Part shown: in pieces, positions 52,716-62,754 of the stretch
Position numbering within the stretch: the stretch's first letter is position 1
How the letters are laid out: the number at the start of each line of letters is the position of its first letter
NCBI GenBank assembly: GCA_020853105.1
Contig: JADYZM010000056.1
Coordinates: 1 to 64,000 of the forward strand
Source of the DNA: Flavobacteriales bacterium
GTDB lineage: Bacteria > Bacteroidota > Bacteroidia > Flavobacteriales_E > Vicingaceae
Direction: 5' to 3'
Length of the DNA: 64,000 nt
The notes under the pieces: generated by a model
Told to the model about the DNA's origin: nothing
The model's database searches: none
Seen by the model: only the letters and a program-made list of their open reading frames with translations
Made by a program: the position numbers and the translations under genes

Positions 52716-54281
52716 TTACAGTGGAATGTTTCCGTGTTTCTTTTTTGGTAAAGTAGCTACTTTGTTTTCTAGCATTTTAAATGCCTTAATCAGTTTTTCT
52801 CGAGTTTGTTCGGGTTTAATAACTTCATCAATATAACCTCTTGCAGCAGCTTTGTATGGGTTGGCAAACATTTCTGCATATTCAGCTTCTTTTTCTTTCC
52901 ATTTTTCTTCAGGATTAGATGCTTCTTGAATTTCTTTCTTAAAAATTATTTCAGCTGCACCTTTGGCTCCCATTACTGCAATTTCAGCGTTGGGCCATGC
53001 GTAGTTCATATCTGCTCCAATGTGTTTTGAGTTCATAACATCATAGGCTCCGCCATACGCTTTGCGGGTAATTACTGTAATTCTTGGAACTGTGGCTTCA
53101 CTGAAAGCAAACAATAGTTTTGCTCCATTTGTAATTATGGCATTCCATTCTTGGTCGGTTCCGGGTAAAAATCCAGGAACATCTTCAAACACAAGCAATG
53201 GTATATTAAATGCATCACAAAAGCGGACAAATCTGGCTCCTTTTTGAGAGGATTTAATGTCTAATACCCCTGCTAAAAATGCCGGTTGATTGGCGATAAT
53301 TCCTATTGAACGCCCTGCTAGTCGAGCAAAACCAACAACAATATTTTCTGCAAAATCTTTATGAATTTCATAAAAACTGCCTTCATCAACAGTATTCGTA
53401 ATCACTTCTTTTATATCATAAGGTTGATTGGCATTTTCAGGTATGATGTTGTTTAATGAAGGTCTTGCTTCGTTTGAAAGTTCATAAGGAATTCTTGGTG
53501 CATCTTCTTCACAGTTTTGAGGCATATAGCTCAACAATTTTTTTATACCGTTGATACACTCCATTTCATTGGTATATGTTAAATGGGTTACACCTGATTT
53601 TGTTGAATGTGCTGATGCTCCACCCAAATCCTCAGAACTTACTTCTTCGTGCGTAACTGTTTTGACCACATTTGGACCTGTAACAAACATATATGAGGTG
53701 TTTTCAACCATCATAATAAAATCGGTTAGAGCAGGAGAATAAACTGCACCACCTGCACATGGACCCATGATAGCCGAGAGCTGAGGTATTACACCGCTAG
53801 CCAATGTATTTCTATAAAAAATATCTGCATAACCTCCTAAACTAACAACTCCTTCTTGAATTCTGGCACCACCCGAATCATTTAGTCCAATTACAGGAGC
53901 TCCGTTTTTCATGGCTAAGTCCATTATTTTACAAATTTTTTCAGCATGTGCTTCAGCCAGAGAGCCTCCTAACACCGTAAAGTCTTGAGAAAAAACATAA
54001 ACAAGTCTGCCATTGATTGTCCCATAGCCGGTTACAACCCCATCACCTAAAAATTTGGTTTTATCCAGCCCAAAATTTACCGAACGGTGAGTAACAAACA
54101 TTCCGATTTCTTCAAAGGAACCGTCATCTAACAAAAAATGAATGCGTTCGCGAGCAGTGAATTTTCCTTTTTTATGTTGAGCTGCAATTCGGTCTTCTCC
54201 ACCGGCAACTTTAGCTTTTTCAATTTTTGATTCTAGTTCAGCCAATCTATCTTTAGTCATATCTTTTTCCATAGTATTCAT
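52716..54281 (-). CDS. Acyl-CoA carboxylase carboxyltransferase (beta) subunit, propionyl-CoA type
   Basis: A 521-residue protein of normal length. Features include [88 protein letters not shown] and, in the C-terminal half, [35 protein letters not shown] and [16 protein letters not shown]. It transfers carboxyl from biotin to an acyl-CoA, most likely propionyl-CoA (methylmalonyl-CoA decarboxylase type is an alternative). The biotin-carrier and biotin carboxylase partners are not in the window. Two ATG codons at 54281 and 54272 are both plausible starts. Confidence 0.93.
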   Translation of the reverse strand: MNTMEKDMTKDRLAELESKIEKAKVAGGEDRIAAQHKKGKFTARERIHFLLDDGSFEEIGMFVTHRSVNFGLDKTKFLGDGVVTGYGTINGRLVYVFSQDFTVLGGSLAEAHAEKICKIMDLAMKNGAPVIGLNDSGGARIQEGVVSLGGYADIFYRNTLASGVIPQLSAIMGPCAGGAVYSPALTDFIMMVENTSYMFVTGPNVVKTVTHEEVSSEDLGGASAHSTKSGVTHLTYTNEMECINGIKKLLSYMPQNCEEDAPRIPYELSNEARPSLNNIIPENANQPYDIKEVITNTVDEGSFYEIHKDFAENIVVGFARLAGRSIGIIANQPAFLAGVLDIKSSQKGARFVRFCDAFNIPLLVFEDVPGFLPGTDQEWNAIITNGAKLLFAFSEATVPRITVITRKAYGGAYDVMNSKHIGADMNYAWPNAEIAVMGAKGAAEIIFKKEIQEASNPEEKWKEKEAEYAEMFANPYKAAARGYIDEVIKPEQTREKLIKAFKMLENKVATLPKKKHGNIPL

Positions 54282-54373
54282 ACTGTAAAAGTATTAATTC
54301 CTATTCGAAAAATTCATGATTTAGAGTTTTTATTAAATTACCTAATAATTTATCAAACTTTCTGTTGATTCAC

Positions 54374-54381
54374 TAATTTTG
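54374..54381 (+). promoter_or_regulatory. Candidate -7 box of the marC-rnhA unit
   Basis: TAATTTTG matches TAnnTTTG perfectly. The best -33 candidate is TTTA at 54349-54352, 21 nt upstream, which is one base from TTTG. The ATG is at 54426, giving a leader of about 38 nt. Confidence 0.45.
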
Positions 54382-54425
54382 TTTGATTTTTAACTTAAAA
54401 TATAAGAGTAATAAATTCTTAAAAA

Positions 54426-54998
54426 ATGAACTTTGATCTGAAAGAAATAGCCTCTGCAACTATGGTTTTGTTTGCTGTAATTGATATTGTTGGGTCGATA
54501 CCCGTTATAATTGATTTGCGCCAAAAAATAGGACATATTCAATCTGGTAAAGCCAGTATTGTATCGTTGTTTATAATGGTATTGTTTCTTTTTGTTGGAG
54601 AGTCTATTTTGAGTTTGATTGGAATTGACATCAAATCGTTTGCTATAGCGGGTTCGTTTATCATTTTCTTTCTGGCTTTAGAAATGATTTTGGGAATCCG
54701 CCTGTATAAAGATGACGAAAACTCTTTAAAAACAGCATCTATTGTTCCAATTGCCTTTCCACTTATTGCGGGAGCCGGTACAATGACTTCATTACTTTCA
54801 TTGCGTGCAGAATATGCTTTAGAAAATATTGTGGTTGCTATAATCATCAACGTAATTTTGGTTTATATTGTACTCAAATCTTCGGTTTATATAGAAAAGT
54901 TTATCGGCAAGGGAGGAATTGCTGTGCTACGAAAAGTATTCGGAATAATTTTATTGGCAATAGCTGTAAAACTGTTTAGAACCAATACCGGATTTTAA
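54426..54998 (+). CDS. MarC family membrane protein
   Basis: A 190-residue protein with six predicted membrane segments. Family features: ATMVLFAVIDIVGSIPVIIDL at the start, SIVSLFIMVLFLFVGESILSLIG, FAIAGSFIIFFLALEMILGI, VPIAFPLIAGAGTMTSLLSL (the conserved P-x-A-G-x-G signature) and a C-terminal LRKVFGIILLAIAVKLF. The function of the family is unknown; the early link with multiple antibiotic resistance was not upheld. The stop codon TAA overlaps the ATG of rnhA by one base (TAATG), so they are translationally coupled. Confidence 0.9.
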   Translation: MNFDLKEIASATMVLFAVIDIVGSIPVIIDLRQKIGHIQSGKASIVSLFIMVLFLFVGESILSLIGIDIKSFAIAGSFIIFFLALEMILGIRLYKDDENSLKTASIVPIAFPLIAGAGTMTSLLSLRAEYALENIVVAIIINVILVYIVLKSSVYIEKFIGKGGIAVLRKVFGIILLAIAVKLFRTNTGF

Positions 54999-55474
54999 TG
55001 GCTCAAATTACAATATATACCGATGGGGCTGCCAAAGGAAATCCCGGAAGAGGAGGCTATGGCATTGTTATGATTAGCGGAAATCACTACAAAGAATTAT
55101 CACAAGGGTTTAGAAACACAACTAACAATAGAATGGAACTGCTTTCGGTAATTGTAGCTTTAGAAACTATAAAATCTGCCAAGTCAGATGTTTTCATCTA
55201 TTCCGATTCAAAATATGTAGTTGATGCTGTTGATAAAAAATGGGTTTTTGATTGGCAAAAAAAAGGGTTTAAAGGCAAAAAAAATATTGATTTATGGCAG
55301 CGGTTTTTGCGTATTTACCCGAAACATAATCTCAAGTTTTTCTGGGTTAAAGGTCATGCCGGAAATATTCATAACGAACGTTGTGATGTGTTGGCAGTTC
55401 AAGCCGCCGAATCTAATAACCTGCTGGTTGATGCTGCGTACGAATCTGAACTATCTTCAGGCTCCTTACTTTAA
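54998..55474 (+). CDS. rnhA: Ribonuclease HI
   Basis: A 158-residue enzyme of usual RNase HI length. Catalytic residues are visible in YTDGAAKGNPGRGGYG (D8), TNNRMELLSVIVAL (E of the RME motif), VFIYSDSKYVVDAV (D of YSDS) and the late Asp in HNERCDVLAV. KGHAGN with the conserved His precedes this. It cleaves RNA in RNA-DNA hybrids. Its start overlaps the marC stop by one base. No N-terminal hybrid-binding domain is present. Confidence 0.95.
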   Translation: MAQITIYTDGAAKGNPGRGGYGIVMISGNHYKELSQGFRNTTNNRMELLSVIVALETIKSAKSDVFIYSDSKYVVDAVDKKWVFDWQKKGFKGKKNIDLWQRFLRIYPKHNLKFFWVKGHAGNIHNERCDVLAVQAAESNNLLVDAAYESELSSGSLL

Positions 55475-55491
55475 TCTTTTTATAATTAGCA

Positions 55492-55522
55492 TTGATTTAG
55501 AAAGGTTTTATATATAACTTTA
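55492..55522 (+). promoter_or_regulatory. Promoter candidate of the tandem TPR-SpoIIE pair
   Basis: TTG (55492-55494), 20 nt, TAACTTTA (55515-55522; 7 of 8 to TAnnTTTG). The ATG at 55545 would have a leader of about 17 nt. No hairpin separates this promoter from the second phosphatase gene. Confidence 0.4.
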
Positions 55523-55544
55523 GCACTTTATCAATATTTTTAAC

Positions 55545-57662
55545 ATGAGTCTTCGTTTTCTTTTTGTTCTGTGTTGTTTTGGAATAGCTCTTAATGGCAG
55601 TTCCCAACAGAATGAATTTGATTCTTTGTATAATATTGCAGTAAACTCCAAAACGGACTACGATAAAGCATTAAATTATGATAATGCCGGACATAAACTT
55701 GCTTTCATTAATCCTGATTCTGCACTTTCTATAGCTAAAATTGGACTTACCTACGCCATAAAATCAAAAAATGATACATTAATTTCTGACTCCTACTATA
55801 GTTTAAGTATTTTTTTCAGATACCTTAGTAATTACGATGAATCCATATTCAACTCAAAAAAAGCAATAGAACATGCTATAAAAGTGAATGCTCTCAGACA
55901 GATTGTAAATGCCGAAAAAAGTTTAGGGATTACCTATACCGAACAAGGGAATTACTCCTTGGCAATTGAAATATTTTACAAACAACTTTTCCAAGCAAGA
56001 AACAGAAAAGACACCAATGAAATTGCTCAGATATCAACCAATTTGGCGAATGTATATTTTTATCAGGAATTATATCCGAAGGCTCTCTCATACTTTGAGG
56101 AGGCATATAAATGTGCGGTGGATATGAAATCGGAATTCGGTCAATCTTTGCTTTTAGGAAATATTGGTGGTGTTTATCAAAAACTAAATCAATTCGATTT
56201 GGCTCTCGACTATTACAATAAATCAAATGAAATAGCTCAAAAAATTGAAGATTACGAAGGATTAGGGGCAAATTACGGAAATATTTCCAGCACATATTAT
56301 ACTCTGGAAAAATACGACCAAGCACTTGATTATCGGTTAAAATCTCTAAAAATTAAAGAGGAAATGAATAACTTATATGGTATTAGTCAAAGCTGGAACG
56401 AGTTGGGAAAGATATATCAAATGAAAAAAAATATTCAAAAGGGATTAACATACAGCACAAAAGCATTGGATTTAGCCGAGCAAATTGGAGCAAAAGATTT
56501 AGTGAAAGAAGTTCATGAGACAATTTATAAAATGTACACAGACATAAACAACCCAACAAAAGCATTCATTCATTTTAAAAAATTTATTGAGTTAAGGGAC
56601 TCATTATTCAATGAATCAAATAGAAAGAAAGACATGCGAACCGAATTAAACTTTTTGTTTCAAAAACAACTTTTGACAGATTCCATTGAGCAAGCAAAAA
56701 AAGTAGAAATTTTCAACCAAAAAGTAGAGGCAGAACAATATAAAGTAGCTTCTCAAAAAAAGTTGACTCTTGTTTTTAGTGTCGGTTTCGTGTTGATGAT
56801 GATATTAGCAGTATTTATTTTTAAAGAATACAGAGCCAAGAAAAAGTCGTATCTGGTTATCCAACAACAAAAGATAGAAGTTGAAAAACAAAAACAATTG
56901 GTTGAAGAAAAAAACAAAGAAATTTCTGACTCTATAACCTATGCCAAGCGTATTCAAGAAGCCATTTTGCCCTCTCGATATTCACTCACCGAACACCTTA
57001 AAAACGGATTTGTACTCTACAAACCTAAAGATATTGTTAGCGGTGATTTTTACTGGCTGGAAAACTATAAAAACCATATTTATTTTGCTGCAGCAGATTG
57101 CACAGGACATGGTGTACCCGGAGCAATGGTTAGTGTGGTGTGTGCAAACGCTTTGAGTAAAGCATTGTTGGAAGAAAATCAAACAGAAACAGGCAAACTG
57201 CTTGACAGAACACGAGAATTGGTTGTAGAACGCTTTACCAAAAACGACGATAACGTTAAAGACGGAATGGACATTTCTCTGTGTAGAATTTCCAATAACC
57301 AATTGCAATGGAGCGGAGCCAATAATCCGCTGTGGATTATCCGAAAAAACGGAAAAGAAGTAGAAGAAATAAAAGCCAATAAACAACCCATCGGGAAAAC
57401 CGATAATTCAAGCCCATTCACCACTCATGAAGTTGAATTATTCATTGGCGACAGCATTTACATTTTCACCGACGGTTTTGCAGACCAATTTGGTGGAGAA
57501 AAAGGTAAAAAATTTATGTACAAACAACTCAAAGAACTTTTATTAACTATTCAACACCTAAAAATGGACGAACAGCGGGAAAAACTTAACCAAGCATTCA
57601 TAAATTGGCAAGGCAGCCAGGAACAAGTAGATGATGTTTGTATTATTGGGGTGAGGGTTTAG
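55545..57662 (+). CDS. Membrane TPR-SpoIIE phosphatase, first of a tandem pair
   Basis: A 705-residue protein: signal peptide (ending LNGSSQ), about nine TPR-like repeats (35-360), a membrane helix (406-427), a coiled coil (about 430-460) and a SpoIIE-type PP2C phosphatase (460-705). Metal-binding residues are visible: D501 in SGDFYW, D518 in ADCTGHGVPGAM, D576 in KDGMDIS, D643 in FTDGFADQFGG and D696/D697 in QVDDVCIIGV. The TPR part is predicted to be periplasmic and the phosphatase cytoplasmic, so it would carry an envelope signal inward. The partner (usually an anti-sigma or STAS protein) is not in the window. It is 13 nt upstream of a paralogue. Confidence 0.9.
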   Translation: MSLRFLFVLCCFGIALNGSSQQNEFDSLYNIAVNSKTDYDKALNYDNAGHKLAFINPDSALSIAKIGLTYAIKSKNDTLISDSYYSLSIFFRYLSNYDESIFNSKKAIEHAIKVNALRQIVNAEKSLGITYTEQGNYSLAIEIFYKQLFQARNRKDTNEIAQISTNLANVYFYQELYPKALSYFEEAYKCAVDMKSEFGQSLLLGNIGGVYQKLNQFDLALDYYNKSNEIAQKIEDYEGLGANYGNISSTYYTLEKYDQALDYRLKSLKIKEEMNNLYGISQSWNELGKIYQMKKNIQKGLTYSTKALDLAEQIGAKDLVKEVHETIYKMYTDINNPTKAFIHFKKFIELRDSLFNESNRKKDMRTELNFLFQKQLLTDSIEQAKKVEIFNQKVEAEQYKVASQKKLTLVFSVGFVLMMILAVFIFKEYRAKKKSYLVIQQQKIEVEKQKQLVEEKNKEISDSITYAKRIQEAILPSRYSLTEHLKNGFVLYKPKDIVSGDFYWLENYKNHIYFAAADCTGHGVPGAMVSVVCANALSKALLEENQTETGKLLDRTRELVVERFTKNDDNVKDGMDISLCRISNNQLQWSGANNPLWIIRKNGKEVEEIKANKQPIGKTDNSSPFTTHEVELFIGDSIYIFTDGFADQFGGEKGKKFMYKQLKELLLTIQHLKMDEQREKLNQAFINWQGSQEQVDDVCIIGVRV

Positions 57663-57675
57663 TTTTTAATATAAG

Positions 57676-59832
57676 ATGCTAAATACAAATGATAAACTAC
57701 TAATTAAACCAATCAAAACAGTTCTTGTTTTTAGTTTTGTTTTTTGTTCACTATATTCAAAAAGCCAAAAAACAGATAGCTTGATTAATGCGTTGCATCA
57801 AGCAAAAACCAAATTAGAGGTAGTTACAACTTTGAACCAACTTGGAGCCTTTTACGAAAGTATTAGCGATTACCCAAAATCACTCTATTACCTAAAGAAA
57901 TCAAAAAACCTGAATCAACAAGACCAATTTGTTGAACAAGCAATTTATACAAATAACTACATTGGCTATGTTTATTGGCACATGAGTGATTACGATAATT
58001 CGTTGTATTATCACTTTGCAGCACTAAAACTGGCAGAAAATAATAACATCAAAGACGAAAATTTAGCATTTACTTACCTGATGCTTGGGAATGATTATTA
58101 CGATAAAGGAGTTTTTAACAAAACTTCAGAGCATTATTTTCAAAGTCTAAAATTAGCCGAATCAATTAAAGACACTATACTTTTGGTTCAGATACACAAC
58201 CGACTTAGTAAACTGTATTTTAAACTGAAAGATTATAGTCTTTCAATTGAGCATTCCCAATTGGCTTTAAAACTGAATCATAACAATGATTTCAGAGAAC
58301 AAGCTGTTTCATTCAATAATTTAGGAAATGTTTCTTTAGAAAAGGGAAAAACCGATTCTGCCCTGTTTTATTTTACCGAAACCTACACTAATTTTCTAAA
58401 AAGCGGAGATAGAATCGGGCAATCTATTGCATGTATAAATATTGGAGACACCTATTTTTCACTCAGTGAAAAGACTAATTTTAACTTATTGGATTCCAGT
58501 TATCGGTATTACGAAAAATCCTATAATCTCAATACCCAAGTGGAAAATAAGTTTGGAATGATATACGGTTTGTGGGGAATGGCAGACATAGATTTGATAA
58601 AATTAAACACCAATAATTCAATGAGACTTTATCAATACGCACTGAAGCTGGCTGACGAAATTGGTGCAGAAAGCGAAAAGCTGAACCTGTACTATAAACT
58701 ACATGAATTATTTGACATAACTGGAAAAACCGATAGCAGTTTAGCTTTTTTAAAGATGCACCTCTCACTAAAAAACAAAATCGAAAGCAGCGACCAAGCC
58801 AAACAGTTGATGAAGCAAGAAAGTAAATACGAATTTGAAAAAAAAATAGCACAACAAAAAGCTCAAACTGAACTCGAAAAATCTATTAATAAAGAAAAAA
58901 ACAAATGGAAAAACATCATAATTATTATAGTGATTTTTGTTGCTGCTGTTCTTACTTATGTTACCTTAAAATCAATAAAACAACTCAAGCTTATTCGTTC
59001 AAAAAATGAAATTATCAACTCAATCAATCAACAACTAAACGAACAAAAACAAGATATTTTAGATAGCATTACTTATGCTAAACGCATACAAAATGCCATT
59101 TTACCACCAGATAGACTTTTTAAGAAAGAATTGCCCGAAAGTTTTATTTTTTATTTACCCAAAGATATTGTTGCCGGCGATTTTTATTGGTTGGAGAAAA
59201 AAGATAAAAAAATTCTTTTTGCCGCTGCTGATTGTACAGGCCATGGGGTTCCGGGAGCAATGGTTAGTGTAATTTGCAACAACGGGCTAAACCGAAGTGT
59301 TCGTGAACACGGACTTACCGACCCCGGAAAAATACTTGACAAAACTCGTGAAATTATTATCAACGAATTTGAAAAAAGTGACGAAGAAGTGAAAGACGGT
59401 ATGGACATATCCTTATGTTCGCTTGATGTTAAAAGTAACACAATGATGTGGGCTGGAGCAAATAATCCGTTGTGGATAGTTCGAAAAAATACAAGATCAA
59501 CTGAGCCGGAAAACAAATCAAATTATGAATTTATTGAGCTTAAACCCAACAAACAATACATCGGCAAACATGAGAATCCTTTGCCCTTCGATACTCAAAC
59601 CGTAACAGTTCAGAAAGGAGATAATATCTACTTGTTTACAGACGGGCTAAAAGACCAATTCGGAGGTAAAAAAGGTAAAAAATTCAAAACTTCAAATCTC
59701 AAAGAATTGATTTTAAGCATTCAAGATAAATCTATGAACGAGCAATTTTCAATTATTGAATCTGTTTTTATGGGTTGGAAAGGAGACACAGAACAAATTG
59801 ATGATGTTTGCCTCATTGGAATTCGTATTTGA
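57676..59832 (+). CDS. Membrane TPR-SpoIIE phosphatase, second of a tandem pair
   Basis: A 718-residue paralogue of the preceding gene with the same plan: N-terminal hydrophobic segment (about 11-28), TPR-like repeats (40-370), a helical linker, a membrane helix (413-432), a coiled coil and a phosphatase domain. Metal ligands visible include D502 in AGDFYW, D519 in ADCTGHGVPGAM, D577 in KDGMDIS, TDGLKDQFGG and QIDDVCLIGI. Sensor halves have diverged far more than the phosphatase, which suggests different signals feeding one target. The gene starts 13 nt after the first and must be co-transcribed. Confidence 0.9.
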   Translation: MLNTNDKLLIKPIKTVLVFSFVFCSLYSKSQKTDSLINALHQAKTKLEVVTTLNQLGAFYESISDYPKSLYYLKKSKNLNQQDQFVEQAIYTNNYIGYVYWHMSDYDNSLYYHFAALKLAENNNIKDENLAFTYLMLGNDYYDKGVFNKTSEHYFQSLKLAESIKDTILLVQIHNRLSKLYFKLKDYSLSIEHSQLALKLNHNNDFREQAVSFNNLGNVSLEKGKTDSALFYFTETYTNFLKSGDRIGQSIACINIGDTYFSLSEKTNFNLLDSSYRYYEKSYNLNTQVENKFGMIYGLWGMADIDLIKLNTNNSMRLYQYALKLADEIGAESEKLNLYYKLHELFDITGKTDSSLAFLKMHLSLKNKIESSDQAKQLMKQESKYEFEKKIAQQKAQTELEKSINKEKNKWKNIIIIIVIFVAAVLTYVTLKSIKQLKLIRSKNEIINSINQQLNEQKQDILDSITYAKRIQNAILPPDRLFKKELPESFIFYLPKDIVAGDFYWLEKKDKKILFAAADCTGHGVPGAMVSVICNNGLNRSVREHGLTDPGKILDKTREIIINEFEKSDEEVKDGMDISLCSLDVKSNTMMWAGANNPLWIVRKNTRSTEPENKSNYEFIELKPNKQYIGKHENPLPFDTQTVTVQKGDNIYLFTDGLKDQFGGKKGKKFKTSNLKELILSIQDKSMNEQFSIIESVFMGWKGDTEQIDDVCLIGIRI

Positions 59833-59840
59833 GTGAAAAA

Positions 59841-60794
59841 CTAAAAAACTTGTTTAATAATTTCTCGCGTGGTAACTGATTTCCCCATAGTATAATAATG
59901 AATACATGGCGAACCAAATTTTAACAAATCTTTTGATTGTTGTATTGCCCATTCAATGCCAACTTGCTTTACAGCATCGTCATTTTTACATTTTTCAATA
60001 GCATCTACCAAATCATCTGGTAAATCAATGTGAAAGAATTTGGAAAGTGAAACCAACTGGCTTTTGTTAGATATGGGTTTTAACCCGGGAATAATTGGCA
60101 CATGAATTCCTACTTCCCTACAAGAAGACACAAAATTTTTAAACTTTTCTGTATCGTAAAATAGCTGAGTAATAATATATTCCGCACCAGCATCAACTTT
60201 AGCTTTTAAATGTTTGATGTCGGTTTTGAAATTAGGCGACTCAAAATGCTTTTCGGGATAACCGGCAACCCCGATACAGAAATTCGTTGGGTTTGCATTT
60301 TGTAAATCTTCATCAAAATATTCACCATTGTTGAGTTTTACAATTTGCTTTACCAAGTCAATAGCGTTCGCATGCCCTCCAGTTTCCGGAACAAAAGCAG
60401 ACTCCGATTTAATAGGGTCGCCTCTTAAAGCCAAAACATTGTCAATTCCTAAAAAGTTCAAGTCTATCAATGCATTTTCAGTCTCCTCTTGGGTAAAACC
60501 TCCACAAATAATATGAGGAATTGCGTCAATTTCATATCGGTTCATGATTGCCGCACAAATTCCAACAGTTCCGGGGCGTTTTTTTATGGAAATACGCTCC
60601 AAAAAACCTTTCTCTCTTTTTTTAAAAACAAATTCTTCGCGATGATAAGTAACATTGATAAACGAAGGTTTGAAATCCATCAGGGGGTCTATACTGTCAT
60701 ATATAGATTGAATACTTTTTCCTTTTAAAGGAGGTAATATTTCAAAAGAGATAAGTGGTTTTTTAGCTTTTTGCAAGTGTTCACTAACTTTCAT
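59841..60794 (-). CDS. metF: Methylenetetrahydrofolate reductase
   Basis: A 317-residue protein. Features: ISFEILPPLKGKSIQSIYDSI at the start, INVTYHREEFVF, AAIMNRYEIDAIPHIICGGF, NVLALRGDP (folate and FAD site), EYIITQLFYDT and VPIIPGLKPISNKSQL near the end. It reduces 5,10-methylene-THF to 5-methyl-THF for methionine synthesis and uses FAD. The gene is convergent with the phosphatase pair (8 nt) and divergent from lepA. Confidence 0.95.
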   Translation of the reverse strand: MKVSEHLQKAKKPLISFEILPPLKGKSIQSIYDSIDPLMDFKPSFINVTYHREEFVFKKREKGFLERISIKKRPGTVGICAAIMNRYEIDAIPHIICGGFTQEETENALIDLNFLGIDNVLALRGDPIKSESAFVPETGGHANAIDLVKQIVKLNNGEYFDEDLQNANPTNFCIGVAGYPEKHFESPNFKTDIKHLKAKVDAGAEYIITQLFYDTEKFKNFVSSCREVGIHVPIIPGLKPISNKSQLVSLSKFFHIDLPDDLVDAIEKCKNDDAVKQVGIEWAIQQSKDLLKFGSPCIHYYTMGKSVTTREIIKQVF

Positions 60795-60904
60795 GCACGA
60801 AAAAGAATGTAATTAAAAATTTAATTCGGCAAATGTATGAAATCAGTTGCTAATACAAAATAAAATTTTATATGATTATTTGATACAGAATCTAACAAAT
60901 CACA

Positions 60905-60933
60905 TTTACGAAAAGGTAAATAATGTATTTTTG
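60905..60933 (+). promoter_or_regulatory. Promoter of lepA
   Basis: TTTA (60905-60908; one base off TTTG), 17 nt, then TATTTTTG (60926-60933), a perfect TAnnTTTG. The ATG of lepA is at 60953, so the leader would be about 13 nt. Confidence 0.5.
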
Positions 60934-60952
60934 TGCTTCTTAAAAACCCAGA

Positions 60953-62746
60953 ATGGAAAACATACGAAATTTTTGTATCATTGCTCACATTGACCACGGC
61001 AAAAGCACATTGGCTGACCGTTTACTTCAAACCACAGGAACTATCAGCGACAGAGAACTTCAAGAGCAAACGCTTGATGATATGGACTTGGAACGTGAAA
61101 GAGGGATAACCATCAAAAGCCATGCAATACAAATGGAATACACCTTTCAAGGTAAGCCTTATATTCTAAACTTGATAGACACTCCAGGACATGTTGATTT
61201 CTCTTATGAAGTATCTCGTTCAATAGCTTCATGCGAAGGAGCCTTACTTATTGTTGATGCCACACAAGGAATTCAAGCACAAACCATTTCAAATCTCTAT
61301 TTAGCCATAGAAAACGATTTGGAAATTATTCCTGTACTTAACAAAATGGACTTAGATAGTGCCATGCCCGAAGAAGTAAAAGACCAAATTGTTGATTTGA
61401 TTGGCTGTAAACGAGAAGATATTATTCCTGCTAGCGGAAAAACCGGATTGGGCGTTGAAGAAATTCTAAAAGCTGTGATTGAAAGAGTTCCTGCTCCGGT
61501 TGGCGACCCAAACGCACCTCTACAAGCATTGATTTTTGATTCGGTTTTTGATTCATACAGAGGAATTAATGCCTATTTCAAAGTGTTAAACGGAGAAATT
61601 AAAAAAGGTGAAAAAGTAAAGTTTATTGCTACTAACAAAGAATACCACGCCGATGAAATTGGGACACTGAAACTAAAACAGGTTCCCAAATCGGTTATTA
61701 AAACAGGAGATGTAGGTTATATTATTTCTGGTATCAAAGTAGCAAAAGAAGTTAAAGTGGGTGACACAATCACTACCGTTGCTAACCCAGCTCCGGCAAT
61801 TCAAGGATTTGAAGATGTTAAACCCATGGTTTTTGCTGGAATTTATCCAATAGAAACAGACGATTATGAAGAGTTGCGTGATTCGATGGAGAAACTCCAA
61901 CTCAACGATGCTTCACTCACTTTTGAGCCAGAATCTTCTGCAGCCTTAGGATTTGGTTTTCGATGCGGATTTCTTGGCATGCTTCACATGGAAATTATTC
62001 AGGAGCGACTGGAACGCGAATTTGGAATGACTGTTATCACTACAGTTCCAAACGTTTCTTATCATTGTTTTTTAACCAGTGATAAAGAGAAAGCCATCGT
62101 ATTGAACAATCCTTCGGATTTTCCTGACCCAAGCCGAATTGAACGAATTGAAGAACCATACATTAAAGCCAGTGTTATTACCAAATCGGATTATGTGGGT
62201 TCTATCATGACTCTTTGTATTGAAAAACGTGGCGAATTAACTAATCAAGTGTATTTAACTTCAAATCGTGTTGAATTGAACTTTAATATCCCACTTTCTG
62301 AAATAGTTTTTGATTTTTACGATAGATTGAAATCTATTTCTCGTGGGTATGCGTCTTTTGACTATCATCCGATTGGATTTAGAGAGTCAAACTTGGTGAA
62401 AATGGACATTTTATTGAATGGAGACCAAGTAGATGCACTTTCTGCTTTGGTTCATAAAGACAATGCCTATGATTTGGGTAAAAAAATCTGCAATAAGTTA
62501 AGAGAACTAATTCCCAGACAACAATTTAATATTGCTATTCAGGCAGCAATCGGGTCTAAAATTATTGCCAGAGAATCGCTTTCGGCATTACGCAAAGATG
62601 TAACCGCCAAATGTTATGGGGGAGATATCAGCCGAAAACGAAAATTATTGGAAAAACAAAAAGAGGGTAAGAAAAAGATGAAACAGATTGGAAGTGTAGA
62701 GGTTCCACCTAAAGCATTTTTAGCTGTTTTAAAATTAAACGACTAG
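60953..62746 (+). CDS. lepA: Translation elongation factor 4 (LepA)
   Basis: A 597-residue GTPase of normal LepA length. Motifs: [15 protein letters not shown] (G1), [15 protein letters not shown] (G2), [10 protein letters not shown] (G3) and PVLNKMDL (G4). LepA-specific features are [22 protein letters not shown] and the C-terminal [29 protein letters not shown]. It acts on ribosomes as a back-translocation or stress-rescue factor. The gene stands alone with its own promoter and converges on the lipoprotein gene with 8 nt between stops. Confidence 0.97.
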   Translation: MENIRNFCIIAHIDHGKSTLADRLLQTTGTISDRELQEQTLDDMDLERERGITIKSHAIQMEYTFQGKPYILNLIDTPGHVDFSYEVSRSIASCEGALLIVDATQGIQAQTISNLYLAIENDLEIIPVLNKMDLDSAMPEEVKDQIVDLIGCKREDIIPASGKTGLGVEEILKAVIERVPAPVGDPNAPLQALIFDSVFDSYRGINAYFKVLNGEIKKGEKVKFIATNKEYHADEIGTLKLKQVPKSVIKTGDVGYIISGIKVAKEVKVGDTITTVANPAPAIQGFEDVKPMVFAGIYPIETDDYEELRDSMEKLQLNDASLTFEPESSAALGFGFRCGFLGMLHMEIIQERLEREFGMTVITTVPNVSYHCFLTSDKEKAIVLNNPSDFPDPSRIERIEEPYIKASVITKSDYVGSIMTLCIEKRGELTNQVYLTSNRVELNFNIPLSEIVFDFYDRLKSISRGYASFDYHPIGFRESNLVKMDILLNGDQVDALSALVHKDNAYDLGKKICNKLRELIPRQQFNIAIQAAIGSKIIARESLSALRKDVTAKCYGGDISRKRKLLEKQKEGKKKMKQIGSVEVPPKAFLAVLKLND

Positions 62747-62754
62747 AAAAACCC

